Shown in pieces: positions 1-9,744 of a stretch of 23,896 nucleotides of DNA. The DNA is from Spirogloea muscicola (taxonomy: Eukaryota > Streptophyta > Zygnematophyceae > Spirogloeales > Spirogloeaceae): assembly GCA_009602725.1 (NCBI GenBank), contig WELB01000340.1, forward strand, positions 26,481 through 50,376, given 5' to 3'. The stretch's first letter is position 1, and each line of letters starts with the position of its first letter. The notes below the pieces were generated by a model that did not search any database, was not told where the DNA came from, and saw nothing but the letters and a program-made list of their open reading frames with translations. A program made the translations under genes and the position numbers.

Positions 1-3000
1 CGCGACGGCCGACCCTGGCAGCGGCGGCGATTGCGGCAGCGGCGCTGTCGGGCGGGGGGTCAGCCGCCGCAACTGCCGTGTGGGGCGGCGCAGGTGGCGG
101 TGGCCTTCAGCGCGAGGCCAGGCTGCGACGTCGCGCACCTCGTCGTGGACCTGGTGGCGCGCCTCGGCGGCGCCACGCGCGTCGGCGGCGCCGAGATGAG
201 CATCACCGCCTGGGACAGGTCTTGACTGCCGACGCCGCCGCCGCGGCCTCCTTAGACGCTACGGCGGACCCTACGGCAGTCTGCGGCTGAAAGCCTACTA
301 CGGTTTCAGGGTTAAGGGTTCTGAACCCAAACCCTAAGTAAGAATATATGAAACCGAAATCCTACATTACCCTTAACCCTTACCCCGAATATCTAATTTT
401 AGGGTTAGAACTCAAAATTCTAAATGGATATATGTGAAGTATTCGAAACCTAACCCCAAACTCCTTCAACCCTAAACCCTGACCTAAAGGCCAACCGTTG
501 ACGGCCACTGAACGCGGTTGGCAGCGCAGCCCAATTGCGCGGCAGGTGATCATCTCCGCTCTGCCTCCACCAGAGCCGGCAAGTCCGCTGGCGCCTGCGG
601 AGCTGGCCGCTGCCAACGGCGGCGGCGAGGTCGGAGAGGGTTGGACGGCGGCCTCTCGTGAGGGCGCGCTCAGCGTGCTCGTCTTTGTGCCGCTCCTCGG
701 CGAGGCCATGCCGGTGAGCCGGTGCGCTCCGACCGTCTTCTGTCATATAGGTCTGCGCCGACACACTGGGACAATCCTCGACACGGCCTCTGCTCCGTAG
801 CGCTAAGGAATTGTGTTAGTTTCTTAGGCAGTTGCGGTGAAGCCCGACCACAAACCTTTAGAATACAACGCTCACGTGTAATGTCGTATATACTGTATTG
901 TAGTGTCGAATACAATGTTCAATCCTTGCGTTCTTGGCCCTTGCAAAAAAAACATACCTTCATTCCTGGCGAGTAGTCGGGCTGCTCTCGGCAAAGACTG
1001 ACGAGCTGCGGTTGTTGTGAAATATGGCTGCGTTGCGGTTGTTTACAGACTGTGGAGTATGTGAAGGAGGGCCAACTGTCTGAGCGTGAACTGGACGCCA
1101 TCGTCAGCTCGGTGGCAATCGCTGCTGGTGGCAGTACCGCTCGGCAGCGGCAGGCCAACGAGCGCGAGCTAAGGAAGGGGCTGGAGGGTGACGCCGCCCC
1201 ACTCCCAGCGCCAGGCCGCAGCGAGTGGCGCGAGCGTGAGCGGGCTTGGGCGGAGCGCCGCGACCGGGAGCGAGAGACAGAGCGGCAGGCAGCGCAGCGG
1301 CGTTTCGGTAATGATCAGCGCGACAGCAGCGCGGCCCTGGAGAAGCTCGAGGCGCTGGGCGTGAAGGTGTACAGGCCGGCTGCGACGGCGGATAAAAGGG
1401 AGGGGGGCGATGACCGCGCGCTGCCGGGTGCAGATGCCTGGGGCACACTGGCCGGCTACGAGGAGCAGAAGCGGTCAGTATCAGCAAAGATAACCGCCAG
1501 ACCATAAGCACGCTGGCTCATGGTATTCTTATGCCCAGCACCACACAATAGGATCTCCGCAAAGGTTGAGAGTCTCAAGCAAGCAAGCTTGACCCTTTGC
1601 CTGCCAATTCTAGACTCTGAGCCACGTAACTTTTGTGACCTGTAGACCAAATTCATCAGCCTTAGCTGACCTCAATAAGCAACGAGCATAAACTGAAGGT
1701 GAAATTGAGCAAGCCCTTCTGCACAGCATTGGTGTCAGCTATCTGGCGAGTCTCAGAGCTAGCAGCTGCCTCAGCAGCACCCCTCCTTCTCCTGATTAGC
1801 GCTGGTGCTGCCATGAGACAGCTGCCAGTGCTGCGCAGCTCTCAACAAACTAAGCAAAGGGTGGTGGCTGCGCTCCACTTGTGCACAGAGAAATCGAGGA
1901 TACAATTCTTTTGGCACTGCGGCAGCCCGAGGTGTACGACAGCGTTGCGCGTGGCACACGACGCTGCTACGAATCCAACCGTCCGCGAGCAGTCCTCTTT
2001 GAGGGCCCTCCAGGTGTGCTAGCGGAATGGTACTGCCCCCTTTCCAAGCATCATATGCAGGCTTCTCAATGCTGCGAGCCCAATCTGCAGTATGAGGGCT
2101 CGCCATAACATGACAACATCTCGACAGAGCCAAGTAGTTGTTGGTCGTTGGCTATCTGGTGATAGCCATGTAAAAATCTTGCTGGATTGTGATGCCCAAG
2201 CATCACATACCTATCAACCTTAAACCCTAAAGCGTAAACCTAAGTCACAGCTGCTCGTCATTGGCTGCTGCATAGGCACGGGGAAGACGTCAAGCGCAAG
2301 AGTCATCGCAGCCCAGGAGGTGAGGGAGACCCCTTCACTTGTCCTCATCATTGAGCAGATCTACCTGTCGATACTGGCCACGCACTACCGTCGTCGGGAG
2401 GCATGCATTCGGCTTCTCAGGGTCACATGACAGACAGGATACTTAAAGCTGCAGAGCTAGCCTGGAGGTGGGGCTCATCACCGCTTGCAAGTAGTGGTGA
2501 ATTTAAAGCCATGGGCTGACTGCCCATGTTATGATGCTCTTTGTGGCAATGCGCCAGGGAGTGAGCCTTCTGTATGTACCGCTGGAGGCCATCGCGTCCA
2601 AATACTACGGCGAGAGCGAGCGCCTCCTGGCGTCAGTCTTCGCCGCCAGCAAGACCCTGCAGGGCGGCGCCATCGTCTTCCTCGATGAGGTCAGCGAGCC
2701 AACGCATGAGCTTCGCCTGGTGGAGCCTTGTTGCGCCCACAGTCCTGACTCTTAACCAATCGCTGCATCCTCATACTTAAGAATGTTTTCTCCTCTGCTT
2801 CTGTTGTCCACCTCTTGCCTACCTTCGCATGCTGGCTGGGGACGAAGCACGCTCCTTCCAATCTAGGCAGCCACGTTGTCGTGCCGGAAAGTGTTAAGGA
2901 CAATGACAACCTTGCCGAGGCAGCAGGTAATGCCTCTCCAGCAATTTTGAGGCTCGCTCTCTGCTGCAGATTGACGCCCTGGCAACTACCCGCAATGGCG

Positions 3001-4347
3001 AGATGCACGAGGCCACGCGCCGCATCCTCTCCGTGCTCCTCCGGCAGGTGCATGCCGTGTCTCTCTCCCAGCCTGAGCTTGTTGGGCCGGCTGCTGTGAG
3101 ATGGCTCGGTTGGCTCTCCAGCCTCCCTCTGGCTGTTCGCGTGGGCGTGACACACTCTCGAGCAACTGGCTCCCAGCAGTGAGGCTAGAGTCTGCTGCTA
3201 TCCTGCTTGAGCTAGGCCTTGACGTCTGCTGGTGCCCTGACTCAGTACCTTGCTCTCTGCAGATGGACGGCTTTGAGCGCGACTCAGGGGTAGTCGTGAT
3301 CGCTGCCACCAACCGCATGCAGGACTTGGACCCAGCTCTGATCAGGTATGTGCTACTCGAGCGTCGCTTTCCTAAGTCAGCCATAACTCAGCTGCCTTGC
3401 TAAGAGTAACCCTCTGACATGAGCAATGGCAGCTGCCTAGCTGGTCCCTGCAAAACAAGTTGCGTGGCATCTTACCCCGTTCCCCGGCAGCTGTGACGTG
3501 CTCGGATTCGCACCTTCGGCTCTTTTTGCACCCGCTTTGATGCGTCCATCCATTTCGACCTCCCCGACGAGCGGACGAGGGCGGAGATCACTGCGCAGTA
3601 TGCAAAGCAGCTGAGCCGCGAGGAGCTTGGCGAGGTGGCTGCTGCCTGTGCTGGGTGAGCCTGATGCACAAAGGAGAGCAATATCCTGCTGACTGCATAT
3701 GTATGATAATGGAATGAATTTCGACGAGTTGAGAACTTGTGCTTCTCTGTAAAAGTTGCAGCCTTGAGGCAGCCTGCCTGACATTGGCACCTTGCTGCAT
3801 GCTGTCGCTTGCAGGATGTCAGGCCGTGACATTCGAGACGTGTGCGAGCAGGCCGAGCGGCACTGGGCGTCCAAGGTGAGTACCAGCACGCGGCGCAGCT
3901 GGTACTCACCTGAAGTCGCCATGGTTGCATGCTTGCCTATTCGACTACACCGATGCCCTCAGATGTTTGCAACGGGAAGATCGATCATGTAGTCAGCCTC
4001 TCCTGCTTTGCATGGCCTGTAATGTAGTAATCTGATCTTCAGACTTGCTTGGCTTTTGCTGACTCTGAAACTTGGACGGTTGTCAGCTCATACGAAAGGG
4101 GGACAGCACTCAAGGAGGCGCGCTGGAGTTGCCCCCGCTTGCAGAGTACCTCAATTGTGCTCAACAGCGCCAACACAACTTGCCGCAGACAGAGAAGCGG
4201 CTGGATGTGGGCATCTGTAGCCTGGCATGGCAGCAGGGCACAGCGGCACACGACAGCGACAAGGGCCGCAGAAGCTGGCACCCGCTGCGGCCCACGGCAC
4301 AGGACGCCCTGTGCACTGCTCGGGTTGCAAAGCTGATGTCACACTGA
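1..4347 (+). CDS. AAA+ ATPase of an uncharacterised plant/algal family, 5'-truncated by the window
   Basis: Proposed exons: 1-218, 530-713, 1049-1473, 1889-2013, 2276-2319, 2558-2689, 2970-3047, 3263-3345, 3532-3654, 3815-3875 and 4087-4347 (stop TGA). They join in phase to about 577 residues. The first two exons are the least certain; their high GC3 and matching phase support them. Visible domains: a charged, probably coiled helical region (about residues 190-225, many Arg/Glu), then the conserved lead-in WGTLAGYEEQKR, Walker A GPPGTGKT split between exons 4 and 5, the segment LLYVPLEAIASKYYGESERL, Walker B IVFLDEID split between exons 6 and 7, sensor 1 VIAATNR, a SRFD arginine-finger region and the sensor-2 helix MSGRDIRDVCEQAERHWASK. 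From memory this closely resembles the Arabidopsis At4g04180 product, a single-AAA protein of unknown role; that needs a search. No protease domain follows the AAA module, so it is not FtsH. Substrate and cell compartment cannot be told because the N-terminus is missing. Intron 8 ends at a non-AG site and the last intron starts inside a hairpin (separate entries). Introns 219-529, 714-1048 and 1474-1888 exceed 300 nt; I see nothing coding in them. Confidence 0.87.
219..529 (+). repeat. Degenerate telomere-like CCCTAAA/TTTAGGG cluster in presumed intron 1
   Basis: Between about 303 and 489 the sequence repeatedly shows AGGGTTAAGGGTT, AACCCAAACCCTAA, CCCTTAACCCTTACCCC, TTTTAGGGTTAG and AACCCTAAACCCT, in both orientations. 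This resembles plant/algal telomere repeat (TTTAGGG) that has decayed, or a telo-box-like regulatory cluster. The stretch is AT-rich with stops in all frames and lies between two GC3-rich exons, so I treat it as intronic. It is not a tandem telomere array: the spacing is irregular and both strands are used. Confidence 0.6.
2219..2232 (+). repeat. Telomere-like AAACCCTAAA motif in intron 4 of the AAA ATPase gene
   Basis: CTTAAACCCTAAAG matches the telo-box AAACCCTAA and sits about 45 nt before the 3' splice site at 2275. A degenerate second copy (GTAAACCTAAG) follows directly. Confidence 0.5.
3346..3531 (+). other. Intron 8 of the AAA ATPase gene with an apparent GT-AC boundary
   Basis: The donor is canonical (ATCAG|GTATGT). 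The next conserved block (SRFDASIHFDLPDERTRAEI) requires the exon to start at 3532, directly after a T-rich tract ending TTTTTGCAC. The nearest AG (3489-3490) would put an in-frame TGA at 3494 if read in the conserved frame, or join out of frame in the donor's phase. The intron therefore seems to end in AC, one base away from a normal GCAG. Confidence 0.65.
3874..3911 (+). promoter_or_regulatory. Perfect hairpin over the 5' splice site of the last intron of the AAA ATPase gene
   Basis: AGGTGAGTACCAG (3874-3886) and CTGGTACTCACCT (3899-3911) are perfect reverse complements, 13 bp, separated by a 12-nt GC-rich loop. The left arm contains the whole donor AG|GTGAGT of the exon ending at 3875. In the pre-mRNA the donor would be double-stranded. 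The repeat is seen directly; a role in splicing control is inference. Confidence 0.7.
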
Positions 4348-4803
4348 CCACCCCGCCAGCCGCCTCTGGTGATGCCGGCTGTACTGGCGAGTCGGCAGGT
4401 GGATGTTGCTGCACAAGAAGCCTCTCGATCCAGAAAGGTTGTGCACTGCTGAGTCCCTCAACAACTCATACATGGTGAGGGGCATGTCCGGCTGTTCCAG
4501 ACTTGGTCACTGGTTAAGAGGAACATAATTACGCAACTTGCCCCGTGGCTAAAAGAGTGTGCAGGTTGACACTTATAGGGGCAGTGTCAGCTTGCAGCAA
4601 GAGAGGTGTGTGAGGCACATTCGCACTTTCATCACATACTCTTGTCTGTTGCCTGTTCAGGAAGTAGAGCGTGGTATCATATAAGGAGGCATGGCCGTCA
4701 CAGTAACCCTTGTGTCCCAAGCAGTACTTGGCAAAGGGTTTGGCTGAAGGTTTGGCCAAAGGTACAAAATGGTAAACGTGGACGAGGCTATCCAGCAGCT
4801 CTT
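4348..4803. other. Convergent intergenic region between the AAA ATPase and OST48 genes
   Basis: This 456-bp tail-to-tail spacer must hold the 3' UTRs of both flanking genes. I found no conserved coding block on either strand and no UGUAA-type polyadenylation motif in either orientation. A 10-bp palindrome, TTTGGCCAAA, sits at 4751-4760 beside partial copies of AAGGTTTGGC, and would lie in the OST48 3' UTR. Confidence 0.7.
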
Positions 4804-7800
4804 CTATCCTTTGTGGTACAGGAAAGCAAAGCCCAGAATGAAGAATCCCACCATCTGTATGGACAAACAAGGGGTGTGAGCAGCCAATCACATCTTGAAG
4901 CTGTTAGATCTTAAGCTGCCAGCGCTTGAAGCTGTTGGCAAAGACAATGTCACCCACTTGCAATTAACAGCACTTATTCGCTTGGCATTTATCCATGCTG
5001 GAATAGGGACTTCTTACCATCGAGAAAACTGCTGCATAATAAGGATAAGCTGAGCCAATGAAGCGCTCATATTCATCGTGCCTGTATGGCCTCACAGGAA
5101 TCTGCATCACCATGACACAGTACATTATTGGCCAGACAGCTGGGTGTGAAAGACCACAACAGCCCTAGGACACAACATCCTGCATGACAAAGACCTCATT
5201 GTGAGCCCCAAAAGAATCAGGTTCTTTGTGTGGGTCAGTGCCTCAGTCCGCTGAGCAAGTCCTGGGCAGAGTGACTTGCAACTTGCCAAGCTCCAGCGTG
5301 ATTTGGCAAATGCCTCACGTATTCATATTTTCATGCAAAGAAGGTGTGTGCTTGATGTACAGTTCACAAGAGGACCTCTGAAGTACCTCATTAACTTTGA
5401 CCCTGCACAAGTACGAGCTCCTTTCTACAGTACCTGCTTGCTTAGCTGAAGGGACGTGTAGCCAAGCCGTCGGTAATCAACTTTGAATTGAAACACTCCA
5501 TACACATCAGGAATTTGGAACTGCACCGAGTATCTTCCCTGCGAGATAGTACGGGCAAACTACAGGACCTGAGCATGGCAAAGAGCTGCATGGCTTTCTA
5601 CGACAGGAAAGCAAGGAGTAAGCATAACAAATTGGCACAATCTACGCAGGACTTACAATCTTTTCTGGACTCTGCTAAGCATCCCAATCACTTATGCATT
5701 TCTGCAGACTGCAAAAATGAGATTGCTGCCACACCGACCCACGTTCTTGGCAGCCTCTGCTTGACCAGCACCTGAGGTGCAAGTGCTGATGAAATACGAG
5801 AATATGCCTTACCTCCTCGTCGTGAGAGAGGCCTTTCAGTACATAGGGACTCATCATGTAAAACTGCAGCTGGACGTCGTCAGCTTTATAAGGCTGCCAT
5901 GTCTTCCCACTCCACTCGTATATCTCAACAGCGTATTCCTGCAAACGCGTAAATTGTGGAGGACATGCCCCAGCTCCACAGTGGAGTGAATACTGATGGA
6001 CTAGCAATCCCAAGCTTCTCTTGTGCAATGTAGATGATGAAGCAGAAGCATGAAGCTGTCAATTGCCATGTCAATGCTAATGCCATGTCAGTATGCAGTC
6101 AGGCGAGACTAAGAGTCCAAGCAAGTCTACCAGTAAACCAGATTCTTTAAGCATCATATGTGTTAGTGGACTCAAATAAGAAGACAAGAGACGCAGACAT
6201 ACAGCTTGGTCTTTGATCCTGTACACTGATGGTTCCCCAGGCACTTGAAGTTTTCTGTGCGTCACATTGACTGCCTGTTGTTGCAATGCATAATAGCAAA
6301 TTGAGGCATCAGCTGTTGTGAACAAAGCATGTTTACCATATGTAAGATGCACAGGCTTCAAGGGAACCCAATGTTGACACTCAGGACACAAAGGGACTCA
6401 CAGCGAGATTGCAGCTATCAGTGGGCAGCATAAATAAACGAGCTCTCAAGACGTATTTCTACATAGTTGTATATCTAGATCGAGCATACCAAATACAGAA
6501 GTATCAACCACAATTATTCCTAGCGTGCTGCCAGAATTGTAAGCAACATGCACTACAAACTAAGATCAACATGGTCATGCGAAACGCCAGTTTCAAACCT
6601 TCAGATGACCTCGTTCATGCAATGTCCACTTGGTAAGCTCAACACAGAATTGCTCATTTCCTGGCCTCCGATATCTACATGTCATTTGCAGTAATGTCAG
6701 TATGCTTGAGGGCTGAGGTAATGCATAGCAACCAAACGTCAAGATTGTCATGAGGTCACCCAGAGAGGTATGTGAGGTAAGCCTGCTTGGCTTGCCAGTG
6801 TGTAAGCAGTAAAAAATGCACATGTGCTATGCAATGATGCTGACAATGCCACTGTGTAACCAGTGAAAAATGCACAGCATGATTTGCAATGACGCTGAAA
6901 GTGATGAGCCTACCTCTCTGAAGCATTTGGGAGCTCCACGGGCATCCTGAAGAACCTGTTGAACATGCCAGGTGCTTTAGCGTCAAACACAAAGAGAGGA
7001 AAAGAGACACTCACGTCCTTTCTCCTTGAGGAGGTCAAACAAGCACTGTATGTAATTAGGAAGTCCTGGGAGTCAGCGTATCACTTTTGACAATCTGCTC
7101 TCAGATCCTAGAAGAACGTTGACAACGTTGAGAACATCAGACAACTTGCTCTTCATGTGGTTGCACTATTCTTTGAGAAGACAGATTGACCAGCTAAGAA
7201 GCTGAAAGTAAGCTTCTGCAAAGCCCACACTGAGTGAGAAGAACAGCATCACGAGGTGCAAGCAGAAGTGGATGGGAAGAGATATACTTGTTACTGAAGA
7301 GGTCCAAGGAGCCAGAAACAAGCACTCTGGCATTATTCCTCGCCTGCACTAACGTCCATACATGTTCAGTATGGTCTGGCCTTTCAGCATATGTCGTTTG
7401 TGTCAATAGATGACGATGTGGTCACACGCAGGGTCGTCAGCAATAGCTGGCATTTGACCAGGCCTTGTTCGTCTAAAAGCTACTCAGAGTTGGAGCCGTG
7501 GAGGGGCAACTTCAGACCTGCATGACAGTGACAAGGGCAATGGCAGTTCCTTGCATGGGTGGAGGACTGAACAGGGTAGCTCCAGGGGCGCCGGTGTATG
7601 CTGTAGCAGAAGCCGACAAGACAGTGACCACCTGGATAGCCAAAGGATGTGATGAACGTATATGAAAGAGGCAGAGCAGCTCAAAAGTAGTGGACAAGGA
7701 CAGTGGCTTGGCATCCTGCAATGGTACATCTAGTAGCCTCAATGCAGTTGCCTCAATGCAGAAGCACTGACCAGATCTGTGGAAGGGATGACAGATAATC

Positions 7801-9433
7801 CAACTCCCCTGAACAGGACGGGTGTCTGCAAGAATGATAGATATCAAGCGGGGCTCAAACAAGCACCGGCAAGTCTGAGGGTCACTCAGAGGGCATAAGC
7901 TGTGTGCTCCTGCAGGTACAGACCAGCATTCCCACAGAGCATATGCTGAACGGCCAATGCTTTGCTTGCAGTCAAAGGTCGAACCCATGATCAGCACCTG
8001 AAGTGCATCAGATCCTAGAAGGATGGTGGAGTTGACCAAGTTGCTGCTGGCAACGATTGCATGGTCTGTGTCCAAGCTTGTGACTGCACAATTTTGGTGG
8101 TCGATTACAAGGGCATCACTGTCCTGCACAGTGTAGTAGCAAGTACCAAGTCATACCCCTCATTACACCAAGATCACTACGCTCAACTGCATACAAGCAA
8201 CTTAGCGTCTGTCAGGTCACTCAGTAGCAAACTTGACAACTGCTTGGGAAATTTCGTCAAATAGTGCTACCACCATCAACTCAGCAGTTCTGCAACTTGC
8301 ACCTTACGCGCTACCACCATCAACTCGCCTGTTCTGTAACTTGCAGCTCACAAGTAATGCACTTTCTTAAACTTGGGAGAAGCCTTTCAAAGCTCAAACC
8401 TCGTCAATGTCAACACCACATTCGGTGGCAATGTCACGTATGAGGTCCGAAGGACCCAAGTCTGCAGCCAGTACAAGATCGTGACCAGAATCTATGAAGT
8501 CCAGTATTGCAGCTAGGCTCATGGAGCCTCCAAAACCTGCAGCAAAGAAAAAGTGGACAAAATGCCAGGTCAACCACTGTTGTTAGCCCTCGAGATATCC
8601 TGATGATGCCTGTCTTAAATCAGCTTCTTGTCATGGGATGCCAAAACCTCTTCATTGGGACTGAAAGTGACAGAAGCAGCCTCACACAAATTACTGTCTT
8701 ATGCTGTGAATGCAACGAGGTCCTACAGAAGCCAAGCAAGCAGAAGGTCAATATTGAATCAATTTGGGGAAGGAAGCAACTCACTCTCAGCCTTGGGTGC
8801 AAAGATGATGGCTGCATCATACAGATACTGGCCGTACTTCTGCAAGGCCAACGAGGAATCATCGGCCAGCTTGAAATCCAGCTTGTACCCTCGACCTGCA
8901 CAGAAGGTCTCTTGTAGTGAATGTGGAGCATGTGCTTGACCCATTCGCTAGTGCTACATTTGCTTGCTTGATCTCCCAGCTTGTGATGCTGTCCAGCGAG
9001 AGTGAAGCTACCGGTCTGACTGATGAGGAAGTCGAGCTGAAAACAGTGTCGTGACGTTTTGAGACAATGTGCTGTAATGAATGAGTTCCTATCCCGCTAC
9101 GTGTTTAATAGATTGCATCAGGCTCACGAGCTGGCTGAGACTGCAAGCTCTCAAAAACGATGAGGCTCCTTGCCGTGGTGCAGGCTGCATCATGGTGCAG
9201 CTTGAGAGCGGGCTGCCATGACGCGGTCATCGAGGCGAAACGGAGCAATGGCCAAGCTGAGTCTCACTGGCGAGGGCTCGGAAGTAGACGGAGTGCGACG
9301 ACTTGGTTGTGAGGCTGTCCAGCAGAACGAGGACGCTGCGGTCGCCGGGCTGCTCCTCGGAGAAGGCTGCGCAGCGGGCCGCGGCGCCGAGGCAGAGGGC
9401 GACCGCCAGCGCCAGCGCCACCCGCGCGCGCAT
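4804..9433 (-). CDS. OST48: Oligosaccharyltransferase 48-kDa subunit (OST48/DDOST/WBP1)
   Basis: Subunit of the ER oligosaccharyltransferase that transfers the lipid-linked glycan to asparagines of nascent proteins. Exons in gene order: 9433-9268, 8895-8785, 8536-8400, 8123-7998, 7825-7772, 7631-7518, 7343-7288, 6955-6914, 6674-6599, 6274-6203, 5938-5813, 5538-5434, 5101-5018, 4854-4804 (stop TAG). The sum is 1320 nt, 439 residues, the usual family length. Seen: a signal peptide ([21 protein letters not shown]), [101 protein letters not shown], the hallmark [40 protein letters not shown], and a C-terminal membrane segment [16 protein letters not shown]. An in-frame ATG at 9481 would add 16 residues before the signal peptide, so I prefer 9433. 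The 42-nt eighth exon is recognised only by its phase and the FFR motif. Introns 8896-9267, 6956-7287, 6275-6598 and 5102-5433 exceed 300 nt with no visible gene. Divergent from the ATAD2-like gene. Confidence 0.95.
4894..4936. repeat. Short direct repeat in OST48 intron 13
   Basis: CTTGAAGCTGTT occurs at 4894-4905 and again at 4925-4936, a period of 31 bp. It lies in the intron between the last two OST48 exons. No function is suggested. Confidence 0.6.
6793..6900. repeat. Imperfect 54-bp tandem duplication in OST48 intron 8
   Basis: Two head-to-tail copies (6793-6846 and 6847-6900) share TGCCA(G/C)TGTGTAA, AAAAATGCACA and GCAATGA(T/C)GCTGA at the same spacing, with scattered substitutions and a one-base shift. 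They lie between OST48 exons 8 and 9, just downstream of the 42-nt exon. Confidence 0.8.
8266..8353. repeat. 44-bp tandem duplication in OST48 intron 3
   Basis: Copies at 8266-8309 and 8310-8353 both begin GCTACCACCATCAACTC and both contain AACTTGCA at the same place, with roughly six differences overall. It is intronic and looks like a simple tandem duplication. Confidence 0.82.
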
Positions 9434-9744
9434 GTCGTCGGCTTTGGCGGCGGCGGTGGCGGCGCAAGAGGCCAAGGACACAGGCTAGAAGGGGGCGCTG
9501 CTGGGTTTTGCCGGCCTGGCTACGAGGGGCGAAGGCACCCCTCCGTAAAACTTGTCGACGGCCGTTGACGGCGGTCCCAGCCGCAAAGCCCCAATTGGAC
9601 AGGGTGGCGGCAGCCCCGTTGAAAGAGCCACGAAGCGGCGCCTGTGGGTAGCCTCGGCTTATCGAGGAGTTACCGGGGGTCAAGCTGTCTGCCCCCGCTA
9701 ACCACTGGCCTCCAGACAGGGACTCGGCCTGTTCTTGCTCCAGC
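9434..9744. promoter_or_regulatory. Probable bidirectional promoter between OST48 and the ATAD2-like gene
   Basis: This 311-bp GC-rich spacer separates two divergent start codons (9433 minus, 9745 plus), so both promoters and 5' UTRs must lie here unless upstream non-coding exons overlap the neighbours. It contains the palindrome CCAATTGG (9591-9598), a CCAAT box readable on both strands, and an inverted repeat CGGGGG...CCCCCG (9674-9697, 12-nt loop) close to the ATAD2-like start. I see no clear TATA box. Confidence 0.6.
9591..9598. promoter_or_regulatory. Palindromic CCAAT box (CCAATTGG)
   Basis: CCAATTGG reads as CCAAT on each strand. It sits about 150 bp from both start codons, a normal spacing for NF-Y binding in divergent eukaryotic promoters. 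The motif is seen; NF-Y use is inferred. Confidence 0.45.

Noticed and set aside
905-935. Possible tRNA B-box (GTTCAATCC)
   Set aside because: No matching A-box, no cloverleaf arms and no acceptor stem could be paired around it.
3491-3531. Use of the AG at 3489-3490 as the acceptor of intron 8 in the AAA ATPase gene
   Set aside because: From the donor's phase it reads the following block out of frame, and in the conserved frame a TGA lies at 3494.
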